Of a DNA stretch of 38,728 nt, positions 7,960-16,663 are shown one piece after another. How positions within the stretch are numbered: the stretch's first letter is position 1; every line of letters begins with the position of its first letter. The notes below the pieces were generated by a model. That model was not told the origin of the DNA. It did not search any database and saw only the letters and a program-made list of their open reading frames with translations. A program made the translations under genes and the position numbers. The DNA comes from Desulfobacterales bacterium (GTDB lineage Bacteria; Desulfobacterota; Desulfobacteria; Desulfobacterales; JAHEIW01). The stretch lies in contig JAQYWI010000023.1 of NCBI GenBank assembly GCA_030145015.1, positions 1-38,728 on the forward strand, read 5' to 3'.

Positions 7960-9546
7960 ATGAATATATGGATGACGCTTCAAAAGGCGTTGGATTTATT
8001 TCCCGAAAAGCTAGCCGTAATCGACAGCGAGCGTTCATTCACTTACCAACAGATCGGTGAGCGCGTGGCAGGCCTGGCCCGATTTCTGCAAAACCAGGGA
8101 ATTCAAATCCAGGACCGCATTTCGATTCTGGAAGTCAATTCGCATGCATTTCTGGAAGCTTACTATGCCGCCGCCGGCCTGGGAGCCATTCTCAACCCCC
8201 TGAATTATCGCCTTGCGGCCAAAGAGGTCGCTTTCATTTTAAAAGATGCCGGCAGCCGGTGGTTAATCGCCGGAAAACAGTTTGCTCCGGTGGCAAACGG
8301 GCTCCTGAAGGAAGACACACCCCTTGAAGGAATTCTCTGGATTGGTGCAGCGCCTGAAAAATCCGCTGCCCTTGCGTCCCATAATTATGAGGATGCCATC
8401 GGCGCCCACACCGGGGCCTTCGAGCCTGTATCCGTCGATGAAAACCAGGTCGCGCATCTGTATTACACCAGCGGCACCACCGGGCGGCCCAAAGGGGTGA
8501 TGCTTACCCATAAAAACGTCTGTTGTCACGCATTGGGGACCATCGCCGAGCTCAAGCTGGTGGATACCGATATCTGGGGTCACATTGCGCCCATGTTTCA
8601 TTTAGCCGATGCCTGGGCCACTTTTGCCATAACCTGGGTCGGAGGGCGTCACGTCATGGTCGGTCAATTTGAGCCCGAAGCGGTCATGGCGGCCATTGAA
8701 AAGGAAAAGATAACCCTGAGCAATTTGATACCCACCATGCTCAACCTGATGATTAAACACCCCCGCGTAAAAGACTACGATTTTTCGAGCTTGAGGGTAA
8801 TTCTCAGCGGCGGCGCCTCTATCGCGCCGGAATTGGTCCGCCTGATAATGAAGGCCTTCGGTTGCGATTACATTCAGACCTACGGCATGACTGAAACCAG
8901 CCCGTATTTAACATTTAGCATCTTAAAAGACCACCTCCAGCACCTATCTCCGGACGATCAGTTAAAATACAAATCCAAAACCGGCCGACCGTTTATCGGC
9001 GTGGAATTAAAAGTTGTGGACGACAACGGCGTCCCGATTGCTGCCGATGGGCAACAGGTTGGCGAAATCTGGGTGCAGGGGGATAACGTCACACCCGGAT
9101 ACTGGAATCTTGAAGAAGAAACCGCAAATGCATTCTCAGACGGGTGGCTGCAAACCGGGGATCTGGCAACCCTGGATTCGGAGGGTTACGTCAACATCGT
9201 CGATCGTAAAAAAGATATGATCGTCAGCGGGGGCGAAAATGTTTACTCCACGGAAGTTGAAAACATTCTTTACATGCACACGAAAATTTTAGAAGCCGCC
9301 GTTTTCGGGGTCCCGGATGAAAAATGGGGTGAGGCGGTAAATGCCGCAATCGTGCTCAAAGCGGGTGAGACGGCCACCGCAGAAGAAATCATCTCTTTTT
9401 GCAAAGAATACCAGGCGTCCTACAAGGCACCCAAGGCCATTGTTTTTCTGGACGAGCTGCCCAAAACCGGGTCGGGCAAGATCTATAAAAAGGGCCTGCG
9501 GGACCCGTACTGGATAAAAAGAAATGGGGTTAAGAAACGTGTGTGA
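7960..9546 (+). CDS. Acyl-CoA synthetase (AMP-forming ligase)
   Basis: This is an ANL-superfamily enzyme that adenylates a carboxylic acid and transfers it to CoA, most likely a medium- or long-chain fatty acid. The 528-residue product has the P-loop YYTSGTTGRPKGVMLTHKN, the A5 motif YGMTETSP, the hinge region GWLQTGDLATLDSEGYVNI followed by VDRKKDMIVSGGENVY, and the C-terminal catalytic Lys in PKTGSGKIYKKGLR. I chose the ATG at 7960, preceded by AAGGGG, over the TTG at 7897, because the latter lies in the terminal repeat of the upstream element and adds unconserved residues. Substrate preference cannot be read from the sequence. It ends 41 bases from the convergent moaB. Confidence 0.92.
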   Translation: MNIWMTLQKALDLFPEKLAVIDSERSFTYQQIGERVAGLARFLQNQGIQIQDRISILEVNSHAFLEAYYAAAGLGAILNPLNYRLAAKEVAFILKDAGSRWLIAGKQFAPVANGLLKEDTPLEGILWIGAAPEKSAALASHNYEDAIGAHTGAFEPVSVDENQVAHLYYTSGTTGRPKGVMLTHKNVCCHALGTIAELKLVDTDIWGHIAPMFHLADAWATFAITWVGGRHVMVGQFEPEAVMAAIEKEKITLSNLIPTMLNLMIKHPRVKDYDFSSLRVILSGGASIAPELVRLIMKAFGCDYIQTYGMTETSPYLTFSILKDHLQHLSPDDQLKYKSKTGRPFIGVELKVVDDNGVPIAADGQQVGEIWVQGDNVTPGYWNLEEETANAFSDGWLQTGDLATLDSEGYVNIVDRKKDMIVSGGENVYSTEVENILYMHTKILEAAVFGVPDEKWGEAVNAAIVLKAGETATAEEIISFCKEYQASYKAPKAIVFLDELPKTGSGKIYKKGLRDPYWIKRNGVKKRV

Positions 9547-9566
9547 AGTCAGGTTCAAATCTTCTA

Positions 9567-9598
9567 ATCGTTTAATCGTTCAATCGTTCAATCTTGAA
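9567..9598. repeat. Short tandem word repeat between ligase and moaB
   Basis: The word TCGTTYAA is iterated three to four times in the 41-base convergent gap and runs into the last codons and stop of moaB (9588). Flanking GTTCAA/TTGAAC words allow a small hairpin. A related degenerate run of 'ttgactattcaactatttgacc' type lies between mobA and moaC at about 11146-11172. Confidence 0.6.
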
Positions 9599-10091
9599 CA
9601 TGCTTCACTAAATGGCCCAGCTCCGGGAAAATCAATCGCCTGCAGGCCAGTTTGCAGGCATTGAGGCTGCCCGGCATGCAGAAGACAACGGTGGTGGCGA
9701 TAACACCGGCGGTGGCTCGGGACATAATGGCAGCGGAATCGATTTCCGCCATACTGAGATTGGCAAACAGGGGACCAAAAGCGCTCAGTTCTTTCGTAAA
9801 AAGGGGGCTGACAGCTTCAATGGTCACATCTTTTTTTGTAATTCCGGTACCGCCGCTCATCAAAATCACCTGTGGATTTGATTCTTTGATCTCTTCTTTC
9901 AGTGTAGCGGCAATTTTATCGGCGTCATCCGGAATCACTTTGTGAAAAACAATCTTATGCCCTTTTTTTTCAGCCTGTTCACGGATCCATTCACCACTGG
10001 TGTCCTCGATCAACGCCCGGGTGGTGGAAACCGAAATGATGCCCATGGTTACTGATTTGGGTGCTTCTTTTTTATGTTCGTGTACGCCCAA
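9588..10091 (-). CDS. moaB: Molybdenum cofactor biosynthesis protein MoaB/MogA family
   Basis: This is a 167-residue member of the MogA/MoaB family, which adenylates molybdopterin before molybdenum or tungsten insertion. The MPT-binding loop is visible as LMSGGTGITKKDVTIEA, and FCMPGSLNACKLA matches the conserved C-terminal PG(S/N)xxA region. The best start is the TTG at 10091, which has AGGGGTG about six bases upstream; the internal ATG at codon 16 lacks an SD. It is transcribed away from mobA and moaC but belongs to the same pathway. Whether it functions as MoaB or MogA is not resolvable here. Confidence 0.88.
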   Translation of the reverse strand: MGVHEHKKEAPKSVTMGIISVSTTRALIEDTSGEWIREQAEKKGHKIVFHKVIPDDADKIAATLKEEIKESNPQVILMSGGTGITKKDVTIEAVSPLFTKELSAFGPLFANLSMAEIDSAAIMSRATAGVIATTVVFCMPGSLNACKLACRRLIFPELGHLVKHVQD

Positions 10092-10515
10092 TTTTCACCC
10101 CTGTTATCAAAAAAGTATTAAATGCGTCTCTCTTTTACTTCCTAGAAATTGAGATATAATCACTATGATTAAATCCTAAGCACCAAACCCGAAATTCGAA
10201 ACAAATTCTAAATCCAAAATTCAAAAATTCAAAACATTTGTTAAATTGTTTTTGTTCGACAACCGGTGATCATACTTACATTCTTTTATATGCGTATCTG
10301 CAAGAATCTGAAAAATACATCATATTTTGTGTTTGGATCAAGAAATATATTATAAAAGCAAAAACTGCCTAAGCAAACCCCTTGATTTTACCTTGATTTT
10401 ACCCCTCTTTTTTCTTAAGCTGAATTGTTGCCAATTTTGTAAGTATTAATAATTGTAACGATATCGTCGTAAGAAAATAGGACACCGATTTTCACAGAAA
10501 ATCTATTTTTGAATA
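10092..10515. other. Divergent moaB-mobA spacer with dispersed repeat
   Basis: A 424-base AT-rich region between divergent genes. At 10180-10250 it holds a copy of the CGAAATTCGAAACAAAT repeat family; the stretch 10188-10208 is identical, inverted, to 38298-38318. At 10380-10401 an 11-base word (CCTTGATTTTA) is repeated twice in tandem. Promoters for both genes must lie here, but none is clear enough to mark. No small ORF with an SD is seen. Confidence 0.6.
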
Positions 10516-11130
10516 ATGCCACCAAAAATGAAATCGCCCTGCACCGGAGTGATATTGTCCGGCGGATTGTCCACCCGTTATGAAGGCACGGAGAAAGCCC
10601 TCCTGCAAGTGGGCGGGGTCCGAATTCTAGATCGAATATATGATATTTACAGCGAATTGTTTGAAGAAATCATTCTGGTAACCAACAGCCCTGAAAAATT
10701 TTTGGAATGGGACCTGTTGATTGTATCGGATCTTTTCCCGATTCGAAGCTCTCTGACCGGAATTCATGCCGGCCTCTTTTCTATGACAAACCCGTTTGCG
10801 TTTATATCGGCTTGCGACACGCCCTTTTTGAAAAAGGAAATGGTTGAAACCATTATCGGAAAAATTGAGCCCCAAATCGATATTGTGATGCCCGAAACCT
10901 CGGCCGGATTAGAACCCCTTTGCGCGGTTTATTCCAAACGCTGTCTGAATTCGGCGCAGCACCATCTTGAACAGGAAAAACTTAAAATCATAAAAGCGTT
11001 TCGAAAGAGCCGTATCAAAACGATCTCCGAGAAAGTTTTACGCACAATTGATCCTGACCTGCGGTCTTTTTTTAATATCAACACCGCGGATGATCTACAG
11101 CGCGCAGAGGAGATGATTAAAAATGGATGA
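10516..11130 (+). CDS. mobA: Molybdenum cofactor guanylyltransferase
   Basis: MobA transfers GMP from GTP to molybdopterin to make the guanine dinucleotide cofactor used by DMSO-reductase-family enzymes. The 204-residue product has the nucleotidyltransferase signature ILSGGLSTRYEGTEKALL close to the N-terminus, the metal-binding ISACDTPFL segment at about residue 97, and EPLCAVY as in the family. Length is normal. No SD precedes the ATG at 10516; an in-frame ATG four codons later is an alternative. It is followed by moaC after 67 bases, probably in one operon. Confidence 0.9.
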   Translation: MPPKMKSPCTGVILSGGLSTRYEGTEKALLQVGGVRILDRIYDIYSELFEEIILVTNSPEKFLEWDLLIVSDLFPIRSSLTGIHAGLFSMTNPFAFISACDTPFLKKEMVETIIGKIEPQIDIVMPETSAGLEPLCAVYSKRCLNSAQHHLEQEKLKIIKAFRKSRIKTISEKVLRTIDPDLRSFFNINTADDLQRAEEMIKNG

Positions 11131-11197
11131 AATCCTCTGAATAATTGACTATTCAACTATTTGACCATTTAACTTTTCCTTAACCTAAGGAGTTGTT

Positions 11198-11677
11198 ATG
11201 CCTAAATTTTCCCACATCGACGATGAAGGCCGCGTCCGAATGGTGGATGTAACCAAAAAAAAGCCGACGGTTCGCACGGCAGTCGCCGGCGGGACGATCC
11301 ATATGAATCCGGAAACACTGGATTTGATTCAAAGTCACAAAGTGAAAAAAGGCAATGTCCTTGAGACCGCCCGTATTGCCGGTGTCATGGCCGCCAAGAA
11401 AACCTCGGAACTCATCCCTATGTGCCATCCTTTGAATATCACCCATATCCAGGTCGACTTTTCCCCGGATGCGTCTGCAAGCAGCATGCATATTGAAGCA
11501 ACGGTGCGCGCTGTTGATCAAACCGGCGTTGAAATGGAAGCTATCACCGCTGTCTCGGTTGCGGCGCTGACAATCTATGACATGTGTAAATCCCATGATA
11601 AAGAAATGACGATCTCAAAGATCCAGCTGTTGAAAAAATCCGGCGGCAAAAGCGGCACCTATATCCGAAAGCATTGA
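11198..11677 (+). CDS. moaC: Cyclic pyranopterin monophosphate synthase
   Basis: MoaC converts the MoaA product into cyclic pyranopterin monophosphate, the first stable molybdopterin intermediate. The 159-residue protein is of normal length and carries the conserved MCHPLNITHIQVDF region with its active-site His, the GVEMEAITAVSVAALTIYDM helix, and a C-terminal KKSGGKSG ending. A strong SD (AAGGAG) lies seven bases before the ATG. It follows mobA and precedes mltA. No moaA is present in the window. Confidence 0.95.
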   Translation: MPKFSHIDDEGRVRMVDVTKKKPTVRTAVAGGTIHMNPETLDLIQSHKVKKGNVLETARIAGVMAAKKTSELIPMCHPLNITHIQVDFSPDASASSMHIEATVRAVDQTGVEMEAITAVSVAALTIYDMCKSHDKEMTISKIQLLKKSGGKSGTYIRKH

Positions 11678-11747
11678 TAAAAACGCTGAATATCCTGGAA
11701 TTTTGAAAAGCAAACTTGAACCCCTACGATTCGAGACCGAGAAACCG

Positions 11748-12971
11748 ATGAAAATTAACCTCCCTCTTTATTCCAAATGCGTTCTGGTTTTAACAACCGC
11801 CCTCGCGGTTTTCATGGCCGGATGTCCGGCCCCCATTAAAAAGCCCCCGGAAGAAGTGGCATTGGTCCGCAGCTCCACTTTTTCCCACCCGGATTTTAGT
11901 GATGATCTGGAACTCAGCGGATTGGAACACAGTATCTTAAAAAGCCTGGTCTACCTGCAAAGGGTACCGGCCGACCGAACCTATCAATTTGGCAAAGACC
12001 GTTTTGATGCCGCCCATTTGATAAAATCGCTGCAGCATTTTCTGGATTTTATCCGAACGAACCCCTCCAACAGGGAATTAAAAAAATTCATCCGTTCCAA
12101 TTACATCGTTTATCAATCGGTTGGCCGAAATCAAAAGGGCGAAGTTTTGTTTACCGGCTATTACGAGCCCCATTTAAGCGGCCGTTTGTATCGGGATGAA
12201 GAATTTCAGTATCCGATTTACGCCCTGCCAACGGATCTGATGAGAATTGATCTTTCAGCCTTTAATGAAAAATACAAAGGGCAAAGCATCATCGCTCGCT
12301 ACACCGGGCAAACCGTGGTCCCATACTATGATCGTCGCGAAATCGACCAAGAAGACGTCCTGGCCGGCAAAGCCGAGCCGCTGGCCTGGGTTAAAGATCC
12401 GGTGGACGTGTTCTTTTTACAGATACAGGGCTCCGGCAAAGTTTTTCTGGACACCGGAGAGGTGATCAATGTGCATTATCATGGAACCAACGGACGACCC
12501 TACCGCGCCATCGGCAGTCTTTTAATTGAGGAACAAAAAATACCCAAAGAAGAAATGTCCATGCAAAAAATACGGGCCTATTTGCAGGACCACCCGGAAG
12601 AGATGGCAGCGGTTTTTAATTACAACCCCAGCTACGTCTTCTTCAAACTGGAATCCGAAGGCCCCCTCGGTAATATCAATGTTTTGTTAACCCCCGGCCG
12701 ATCCATTGCGCTGGACAGACGCATCTTTCCACCGGCGGCGCTGGCCTTCATACAAACAAAAAAACCGATTGCCGACAGTGCCGGTCAGATCGACAGCTGG
12801 GCGGATTGCAATCGCTTTGTGCTCAACCAGGATACCGGCGGCGCTATTCGGGGACCGGGTCGTGCGGATCTGTTCTGGGGCAACGGTCCCTATGCCGAAA
12901 TTGCCGCCGGACATCTGGCCCATACGGGTAAACTGTATTTTCTGATTTTAAAACCGGACAGGCCAAAATAA
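11748..12971 (+). CDS. mltA: Membrane-bound lytic murein transglycosylase A, lipoprotein
   Basis: MltA cleaves peptidoglycan glycan strands with formation of 1,6-anhydromuramic ends. The 407-residue product starts at the ATG at 11748; an upstream in-frame TTG at 11703 would place 15 charged residues before the signal peptide. A lipoprotein signal ends in the lipobox MAGC with Cys26, so it is expected to be lipid-anchored. The MltA domain spans about residues 150-300 (GEVLFTGYYEPHLSG at its start), and the C-terminal 3D domain holds the Asp-rich catalytic signature (NQDTGGAIRGPGRADLFWG). Length fits the family. It may be read with moaC upstream, although there is no functional link. Confidence 0.92.
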   Translation: MKINLPLYSKCVLVLTTALAVFMAGCPAPIKKPPEEVALVRSSTFSHPDFSDDLELSGLEHSILKSLVYLQRVPADRTYQFGKDRFDAAHLIKSLQHFLDFIRTNPSNRELKKFIRSNYIVYQSVGRNQKGEVLFTGYYEPHLSGRLYRDEEFQYPIYALPTDLMRIDLSAFNEKYKGQSIIARYTGQTVVPYYDRREIDQEDVLAGKAEPLAWVKDPVDVFFLQIQGSGKVFLDTGEVINVHYHGTNGRPYRAIGSLLIEEQKIPKEEMSMQKIRAYLQDHPEEMAAVFNYNPSYVFFKLESEGPLGNINVLLTPGRSIALDRRIFPPAALAFIQTKKPIADSAGQIDSWADCNRFVLNQDTGGAIRGPGRADLFWGNGPYAEIAAGHLAHTGKLYFLILKPDRPK

Positions 12972-13373
12972 TTTATGCGGCTATCTAAAACTGCCGACCA
13001 TACGTTTAACCTTTTGAATATTGGAGTCTTTTCGAATTTGTTTATTTTGGCAATTTCGAAGCACGAAGCACGAAATTCGAAACAAATCCGAATATTAAAA
13101 ATCCTAAATTCAAAACGCTCGGAGCTCTTCATCATCCTAATAAAATAATATCAAATTTTTTGTTTTGGTCATTCATGATTTCGAATTTTGATATTGTTTC
13201 GGATTTAAAACGAGCAAATTGATTAAAAAGATATTGTTAAGAATAAAAGTGAGATAGTGAACTACAGGTATCTGTGAGGGGACCGGTTATCCTTGACACT
13301 TTTAAACGAAACCAGTACTAATGGGCTTTTCTGACGAAATTTAAAACACCAAAAAGTTAATTAGAGGAAACAC
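12972..13373. other. mltA-tatA spacer with dispersed repeats
   Basis: A 402-base non-coding stretch. From about 13017 to 13205 it is filled with words of the CGAAATTCGAAACAAAT family in both orientations; 13071-13087 is identical to 10190-10206, and 13161-13173 is an inverted copy of an AATGACCAAAA word also found near 14743 and 38253. A candidate promoter for the tat genes lies at 13293-13321. Confidence 0.65.
13293..13321 (+). promoter_or_regulatory. Candidate sigma-70 promoter for tatA-tatC
   Basis: A perfect -35 box TTGACA (13293-13298) is followed by a 17-base spacer and a weak -10 candidate TACTAA (13316-13321). It lies about 50 bases before the tatA start, which itself has AGAGGAA as SD. 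Confidence 0.4.
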
Positions 13374-13832
13374 ATGTTTGGCATCGGCATGCCCGAATTG
13401 CTGTTAATCCTGGCGATCGCGCTCATCGTCATCGGTCCGAAAAAATTACCGGATCTGGCTAAATCGCTGGGTCGTACATTGCGGGAATTTAAAAAAGCAA
13501 CCAACGAGTTTAAGGAAACCATTCAAATCGACGAGGATTTAACCGACGTAAAAAAATCCTTTGATGATATTGGCAATGATCTCAAAGATTCCGTTGGCCT
13601 CGGCGCCCCAACGGAGTTCAGCCGTCCCGAGGAGACGGAAGCGGCTGAGAAAAAAGAGGACACTGTTGATGCGGGCGGCAAAGAAGCTGAAGGCGAAGAT
13701 AAAAGCGAAAATGTAAAACCGGCGTCTGATGAATTAAAAGATACCGGAAGTGACTCATCTAAGGACGCAGCCGAAATCGAAGCCGACACCGAAAAAAAGG
13801 AAGAGCGAAAAGGAACCCGCGAAGATGGTTGA
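13374..13832 (+). CDS. tatA: Sec-independent translocase subunit TatA/TatB
   Basis: This is a membrane subunit of the twin-arginine translocase, which exports folded, often cofactor-containing proteins. The 152-residue product begins [20 protein letters not shown], a single N-terminal transmembrane helix with the family's Glu8, then the [13 protein letters not shown] hinge and an amphipathic helix with [10 protein letters not shown]. The C-terminal 90 residues are very acidic and low-complexity. TatA and TatB are hard to separate by eye; the longer amphipathic region leaves TatB possible. The last eight bases overlap tatC. Confidence 0.9.
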   Translation: MFGIGMPELLLILAIALIVIGPKKLPDLAKSLGRTLREFKKATNEFKETIQIDEDLTDVKKSFDDIGNDLKDSVGLGAPTEFSRPEETEAAEKKEDTVDAGGKEAEGEDKSENVKPASDELKDTGSDSSKDAAEIEADTEKKEERKGTREDG

Positions 13833-14589
13833 TGAGGATGAAAAAATTCCGTTTACGTCTCATCTTGATGAGCTCAGGAGTCGGCTGATCAAATGCTTTA
13901 TTGCTGTGGGTGTCGGTTTTGTGGCCTCCTACGGTTTCAAAGAGGTTCTTTTTAATATCCTGGTAAACCCGCTGATGAAGGTGATGGAGCCGGGAGATCA
14001 TTTAATCTTCACCGGCCTGCCTGAAGCGTTTTTCACCTATTTAAAAGTTGCGCTCCTGTCCGGTATTATGGTGGGCAGCCCGGTGATTCTGTATCAATTC
14101 TGGATGTTTGTCGCGCCGGGTTTGTACCAAAAAGAGCGCCGTATAATGATTCCCATCGTTATCCTTTCCTCATTCTTTTTCATTTCCGGAGCGCTTTTTG
14201 GTTATTTTATCGTGTTTCCCTGGGGATTTAAATTCTTTTTAGGATTTGCCACCGAATCCATCCGGCCGCTTCCATCCATGAAAGAGTACCTGGCTTTTTC
14301 GGCCAAAATGTTATTGGCTTTCGGGCTGGTATTTGAACTTCCGATGGTTTTAACATTTTTAGCGCGGCTGGGCATCGTTTCGGTTGATTTTCTAAAACGA
14401 AACCGCAAATATGCCCTGCTCTTATTTTTTGCCGGCGCCGCCATCCTGACACCGCCGGACGTGGTCACCCAGGTTATGATGGCGCTTCCCTTGATGGTGA
14501 TGTATGAAATCAGTATCATCGGCGCCCGGTTTTTCGGCAAAAAAAAGCCCGAGCCCGAGGAAGATAAAGCCGAGCAGAGTGCAGCCTAG
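13825..14589 (+). CDS. tatC: Sec-independent translocase subunit TatC
   Basis: TatC is the six-helix membrane receptor for twin-arginine signal peptides. The 254-residue product starts at the ATG at 13825, overlapping the tatA end and preceded by AAAGGAA; an earlier in-frame ATG at 13750 lies inside the tatA tail and is rejected. The N-terminus keeps the signature [17 protein letters not shown], and later [15 protein letters not shown] and [19 protein letters not shown] match the conserved cytoplasmic and periplasmic loops. The nearby molybdenum-cofactor genes fit, since many Tat substrates are molybdoenzymes. Confidence 0.96.
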   Translation: MVDEDEKIPFTSHLDELRSRLIKCFIAVGVGFVASYGFKEVLFNILVNPLMKVMEPGDHLIFTGLPEAFFTYLKVALLSGIMVGSPVILYQFWMFVAPGLYQKERRIMIPIVILSSFFFISGALFGYFIVFPWGFKFFLGFATESIRPLPSMKEYLAFSAKMLLAFGLVFELPMVLTFLARLGIVSVDFLKRNRKYALLLFFAGAAILTPPDVVTQVMMALPLMVMYEISIIGARFFGKKKPEPEEDKAEQSAA

Positions 14590-14630
14590 CTTCCGCACAG
14601 CCTATCCATTCGATCCCCTGGTGTTGTGTA

Positions 14631-14860
14631 CCAAATCACAAAACACAAATATCAAATGGTTCGACAAGCCGTTCGACAGGCTCACGGTCCTGAGCAAAGT
14701 CGAAGGACTCACCACCCTGAGCATCGTCGAAGGGCAAATTACAATGACCAAAATTCAAAATCCCAAGGTTTTGGTCATTGAAGATTGAAATTTGAGGTTT
14801 ATTTGGCCTGCGACGAGCTCAGTCGAGCCGAATTTGGTGCTTGATATTTTGGAATTTAAA
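14631..14860. repeat. Composite inverted repeat with GTTCGACAGGCTCA words
   Basis: The outer arms carry CCAAATCACAAAACAC-like and GTGCTTGATATTTTGG-like words in opposite orientation; the middle holds two copies of a GTTCGACA/GTCGAAGG palindromic unit and a TTGGTCATT hairpin. An 18-base word, AATGACCAAAATTCAAAA at 14743-14760, is repeated exactly at 38253-38270. Confidence 0.75.
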
Positions 14861-15053
14861 CGAACTTATATTTGTCGTCTTTATTTGAGTTGGACACGTC
14901 TTTATTGTCGGGCAGGTTTGAAATTTCATATTAAAGGCTGAAAAAAAGATGGGTGGCATTAAATTTCATGCAGCAGAAAAAATATGACTGCCTGAATTCG
15001 TTAATATTAATGTTTTCAGATTGTTATATGATTATTAAACCGGCTGTTTGTGA

Positions 15054-15082
15054 TTGACATAACGCGTTTCGCCTGATAAAGA
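15054..15082 (+). promoter_or_regulatory. Candidate promoter for cytochrome c3 gene
   Basis: A perfect -35 box TTGACA (15054-15059) stands 17 bases before TAAAGA (15077-15082), a poor -10 match. The distance to the ATG at 15142 is reasonable. Only the -35 box is convincing. Confidence 0.33.
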
Positions 15083-15141
15083 GTTATGCGATCTGTGGAA
15101 AAGATGGATAAAGGAAAAACAATTAGCAAAGGAGGGGATGG

Positions 15142-15654
15142 ATGGTTATGAAGAAGAAGCGTTTGCTGATATTCGCGATTGTGGGAATTGCAGCCCTGTT
15201 TTTTATGGCCGGTGTATATGCCGAAGACGTTCCGGAAATGATCGAATTGAATGACCCGGCATATAAAGAGCATAAAAAAGGCATTGTTGTGTTTAGCCAT
15301 GCAAAACACCAGACGGAATATGCTAAAAAATATCCGGAATTTTATAAAAACGGATGTGGCGAATGCCACCATGATGAAGACAACAAGCCGCTTACCAGCT
15401 TGAAAGCAGGGGATGATGTCCAACGGTGCATTGAATGCCACAAGATACCGGATGAGATCCCGGCAAAGTTAAAAAAAGAAATGAGGGCGAAAAAGGTTTC
15501 CAAAGAAGAGGTCAAGAAAAAGAGACTGGAATACCAGGCCGAAGCATTCCATGATAATTGCGAGGGATGTCACAAGCGATATAACAAGAAATACAAGCCC
15601 AAAGATAAAGCACCGACAACCTGCGCCAAGTGCCATCCGAAAAAGAAAAAATAA
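15142..15654 (+). CDS. Periplasmic tetraheme cytochrome c3 family protein
   Basis: This is a class III cytochrome c of the type that carries electrons in the periplasm of sulfate reducers. The 170-residue precursor has an N-terminal signal peptide with a probable cut after VYA (residue 27). Four CxxCH heme sites occur at Cys72 (CGECHH), Cys96 (CIECH), Cys140 (CEGCH) and Cys161 (CAKCH), plus distal-ligand histidines such as FSHAKH near residue 52. Forty residues very rich in Lys and Glu separate hemes two and three, longer than I would expect for the compact c3 fold. The SD AAAGGAGG is strong; an ATG two codons further (15148) is also possible. A bidirectional terminator follows. Confidence 0.9.
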   Translation: MVMKKKRLLIFAIVGIAALFFMAGVYAEDVPEMIELNDPAYKEHKKGIVVFSHAKHQTEYAKKYPEFYKNGCGECHHDEDNKPLTSLKAGDDVQRCIECHKIPDEIPAKLKKEMRAKKVSKEEVKKKRLEYQAEAFHDNCEGCHKRYNKKYKPKDKAPTTCAKCHPKKKK

Positions 15655-15672
15655 AACTAGCGAAATAAGTTA

Positions 15673-15709
15673 AAAAAGGCATGTATCGATTGCGATGCAT
15701 GCCTTTTTT
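15673..15709. terminator. Bidirectional intrinsic terminator
   Basis: An AAAAAGGCATG arm and its complement CATGCCTTTTT enclose a second short pairing (ATCG/CGAT), with T-runs on both sides. It lies between the plus-strand cytochrome gene and the convergent minus-strand methyltransferase, so it can end both transcripts. Confidence 0.85.
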
Positions 15710-15757
15710 TATGCAGTTTTACCTCCCCGCAATACAACAGCACAAATTTTAATCGAT

Positions 15758-16600
15758 TTATATCTTTTTTAATACCGCTGCGGCCCAATCGATTTCATCG
15801 GCGGTCCAGATACATTTAAAATATTCGGCGGTGTAAAGATCCATCAAATCATCGCGCTCGTGGGGCCGGAAGCCGGAGAGTACCACCCAGCCGTTGGGGT
15901 CGGTTAACTTTGAGATTTGCGGATAAAAGTTTTTTAGACTCGGATATCGCAGGTTTGCAATGACCATCGAAAAAGTCTGATCGAAAGAATCAATATCCCG
16001 ATCAGATATGACGAGCTGGTCCTGCAGATGATTGAGCGCAAGATTGTCTCTGGCTTCTGCAATGGCGCAGGGATCGATATCAATGCCGAATCCTTTTTTA
16101 ACTCCCAGGCAAACGGCGGCAATTGCCAGAATGCCCGACCCGGTGCCGATGTCCAGCACGGAACAGCGCTTATTCAACCCGCCCGGGCTCACGATCTTGA
16201 GAACATATTCGATGGCTTTGACCGACAGCCGTGTCGTCGGATGCCGGCCGCCGCCGAAGGCTGCTCCGGACTTAATTTGAATAACCACATCATCCGGCGC
16301 CGGCGAATATGAATGCCCCGCGGGCATGATCACCACATGGGTTGCAATGCGAACCGGTTTGCTGAAAGACCGCACAAGATAGGTACTGCCGAATTCGTAG
16401 GTGTATTCCAGTTCACCTTGCCCGATCAAATCTTTGAGCATTTGTTTGACGCGTGTTTTCTCAAGATCGTATGTTTCAGAAATGGTCTTTTCAAAATATT
16501 GCGGTGATATTCTGACGGGAGATGCGGCTATAATTTCCATTATTTCTTTTTGAATTAATTTATGGTCTAATTTTTTATTTCTCGTATCTGCGCACATCAT
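15758..16600 (-). CDS. DsrD-like winged helix fused to PrmA-like methyltransferase
   Basis: The 280-residue protein has two parts. Residues ~10-78 form a helical winged-helix-like domain whose end (VKQMLKDLIGQGELEYTYE, then FGSTYL) resembles the end of DsrD, encoded two genes upstream (NRMVQEQILEYWSSGSTSL). Residues ~80-280 are a SAM-dependent methyltransferase related to PrmA: FGGGRHPTTRLSV replaces FGTGTHPTT, SAM motif I is VLDIGTGSGILAIAA, and VIANLRYPSL takes the place of the Asn motif. The L11-recognition domain of true PrmA is absent, and a canonical prmA is present at 1998. It follows dsrN by 63 bases on the same strand, so it is probably the last gene of the dsr operon. The target is unknown; an effect on a Dsr protein is inference. 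The start codon has no clear SD. Confidence 0.82.
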   Translation of the reverse strand: MMCADTRNKKLDHKLIQKEIMEIIAASPVRISPQYFEKTISETYDLEKTRVKQMLKDLIGQGELEYTYEFGSTYLVRSFSKPVRIATHVVIMPAGHSYSPAPDDVVIQIKSGAAFGGGRHPTTRLSVKAIEYVLKIVSPGGLNKRCSVLDIGTGSGILAIAAVCLGVKKGFGIDIDPCAIAEARDNLALNHLQDQLVISDRDIDSFDQTFSMVIANLRYPSLKNFYPQISKLTDPNGWVVLSGFRPHERDDLMDLYTAEYFKCIWTADEIDWAAAVLKKI

Positions 16601-16663
16601 TACATTTTTTTATTCAAAAATTTTTCAGGGTACGGGTGACGTGGAACACAACTGAGGGGTTAG

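Larger units (their letters stand above)
14590..15141. other. tatC-cytochrome spacer, largely dispersed repeats
   Basis: A 552-base non-coding region. At 14631-14860 is a composite repeat: CAAATATCAAATGG-type words, then the GTTCGACAGGCTCACGG-type repeat with GAGCAAAGTCGAAGGAC (14660-14735), a hairpin built on AATGACCAAAATTC (14743-14779), and an inverted return of the first words near 14830-14860. From 14890 to 15050 the DNA is AT-rich with nothing recognisable. A candidate promoter for the cytochrome gene lies near 15054. Confidence 0.65.

Noticed and set aside
14890..15050. A small RNA or small protein before the cytochrome gene
   Set aside because: The stretch is AT-rich with no stable hairpin, T-run or SD-preceded ORF that I can support.
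15758..16600. A second ribosomal protein L11 methyltransferase
   Set aside because: The N-terminal domain is not the L11-recognition domain, the key motif is changed, and a canonical prmA is already present at 1998-2924.
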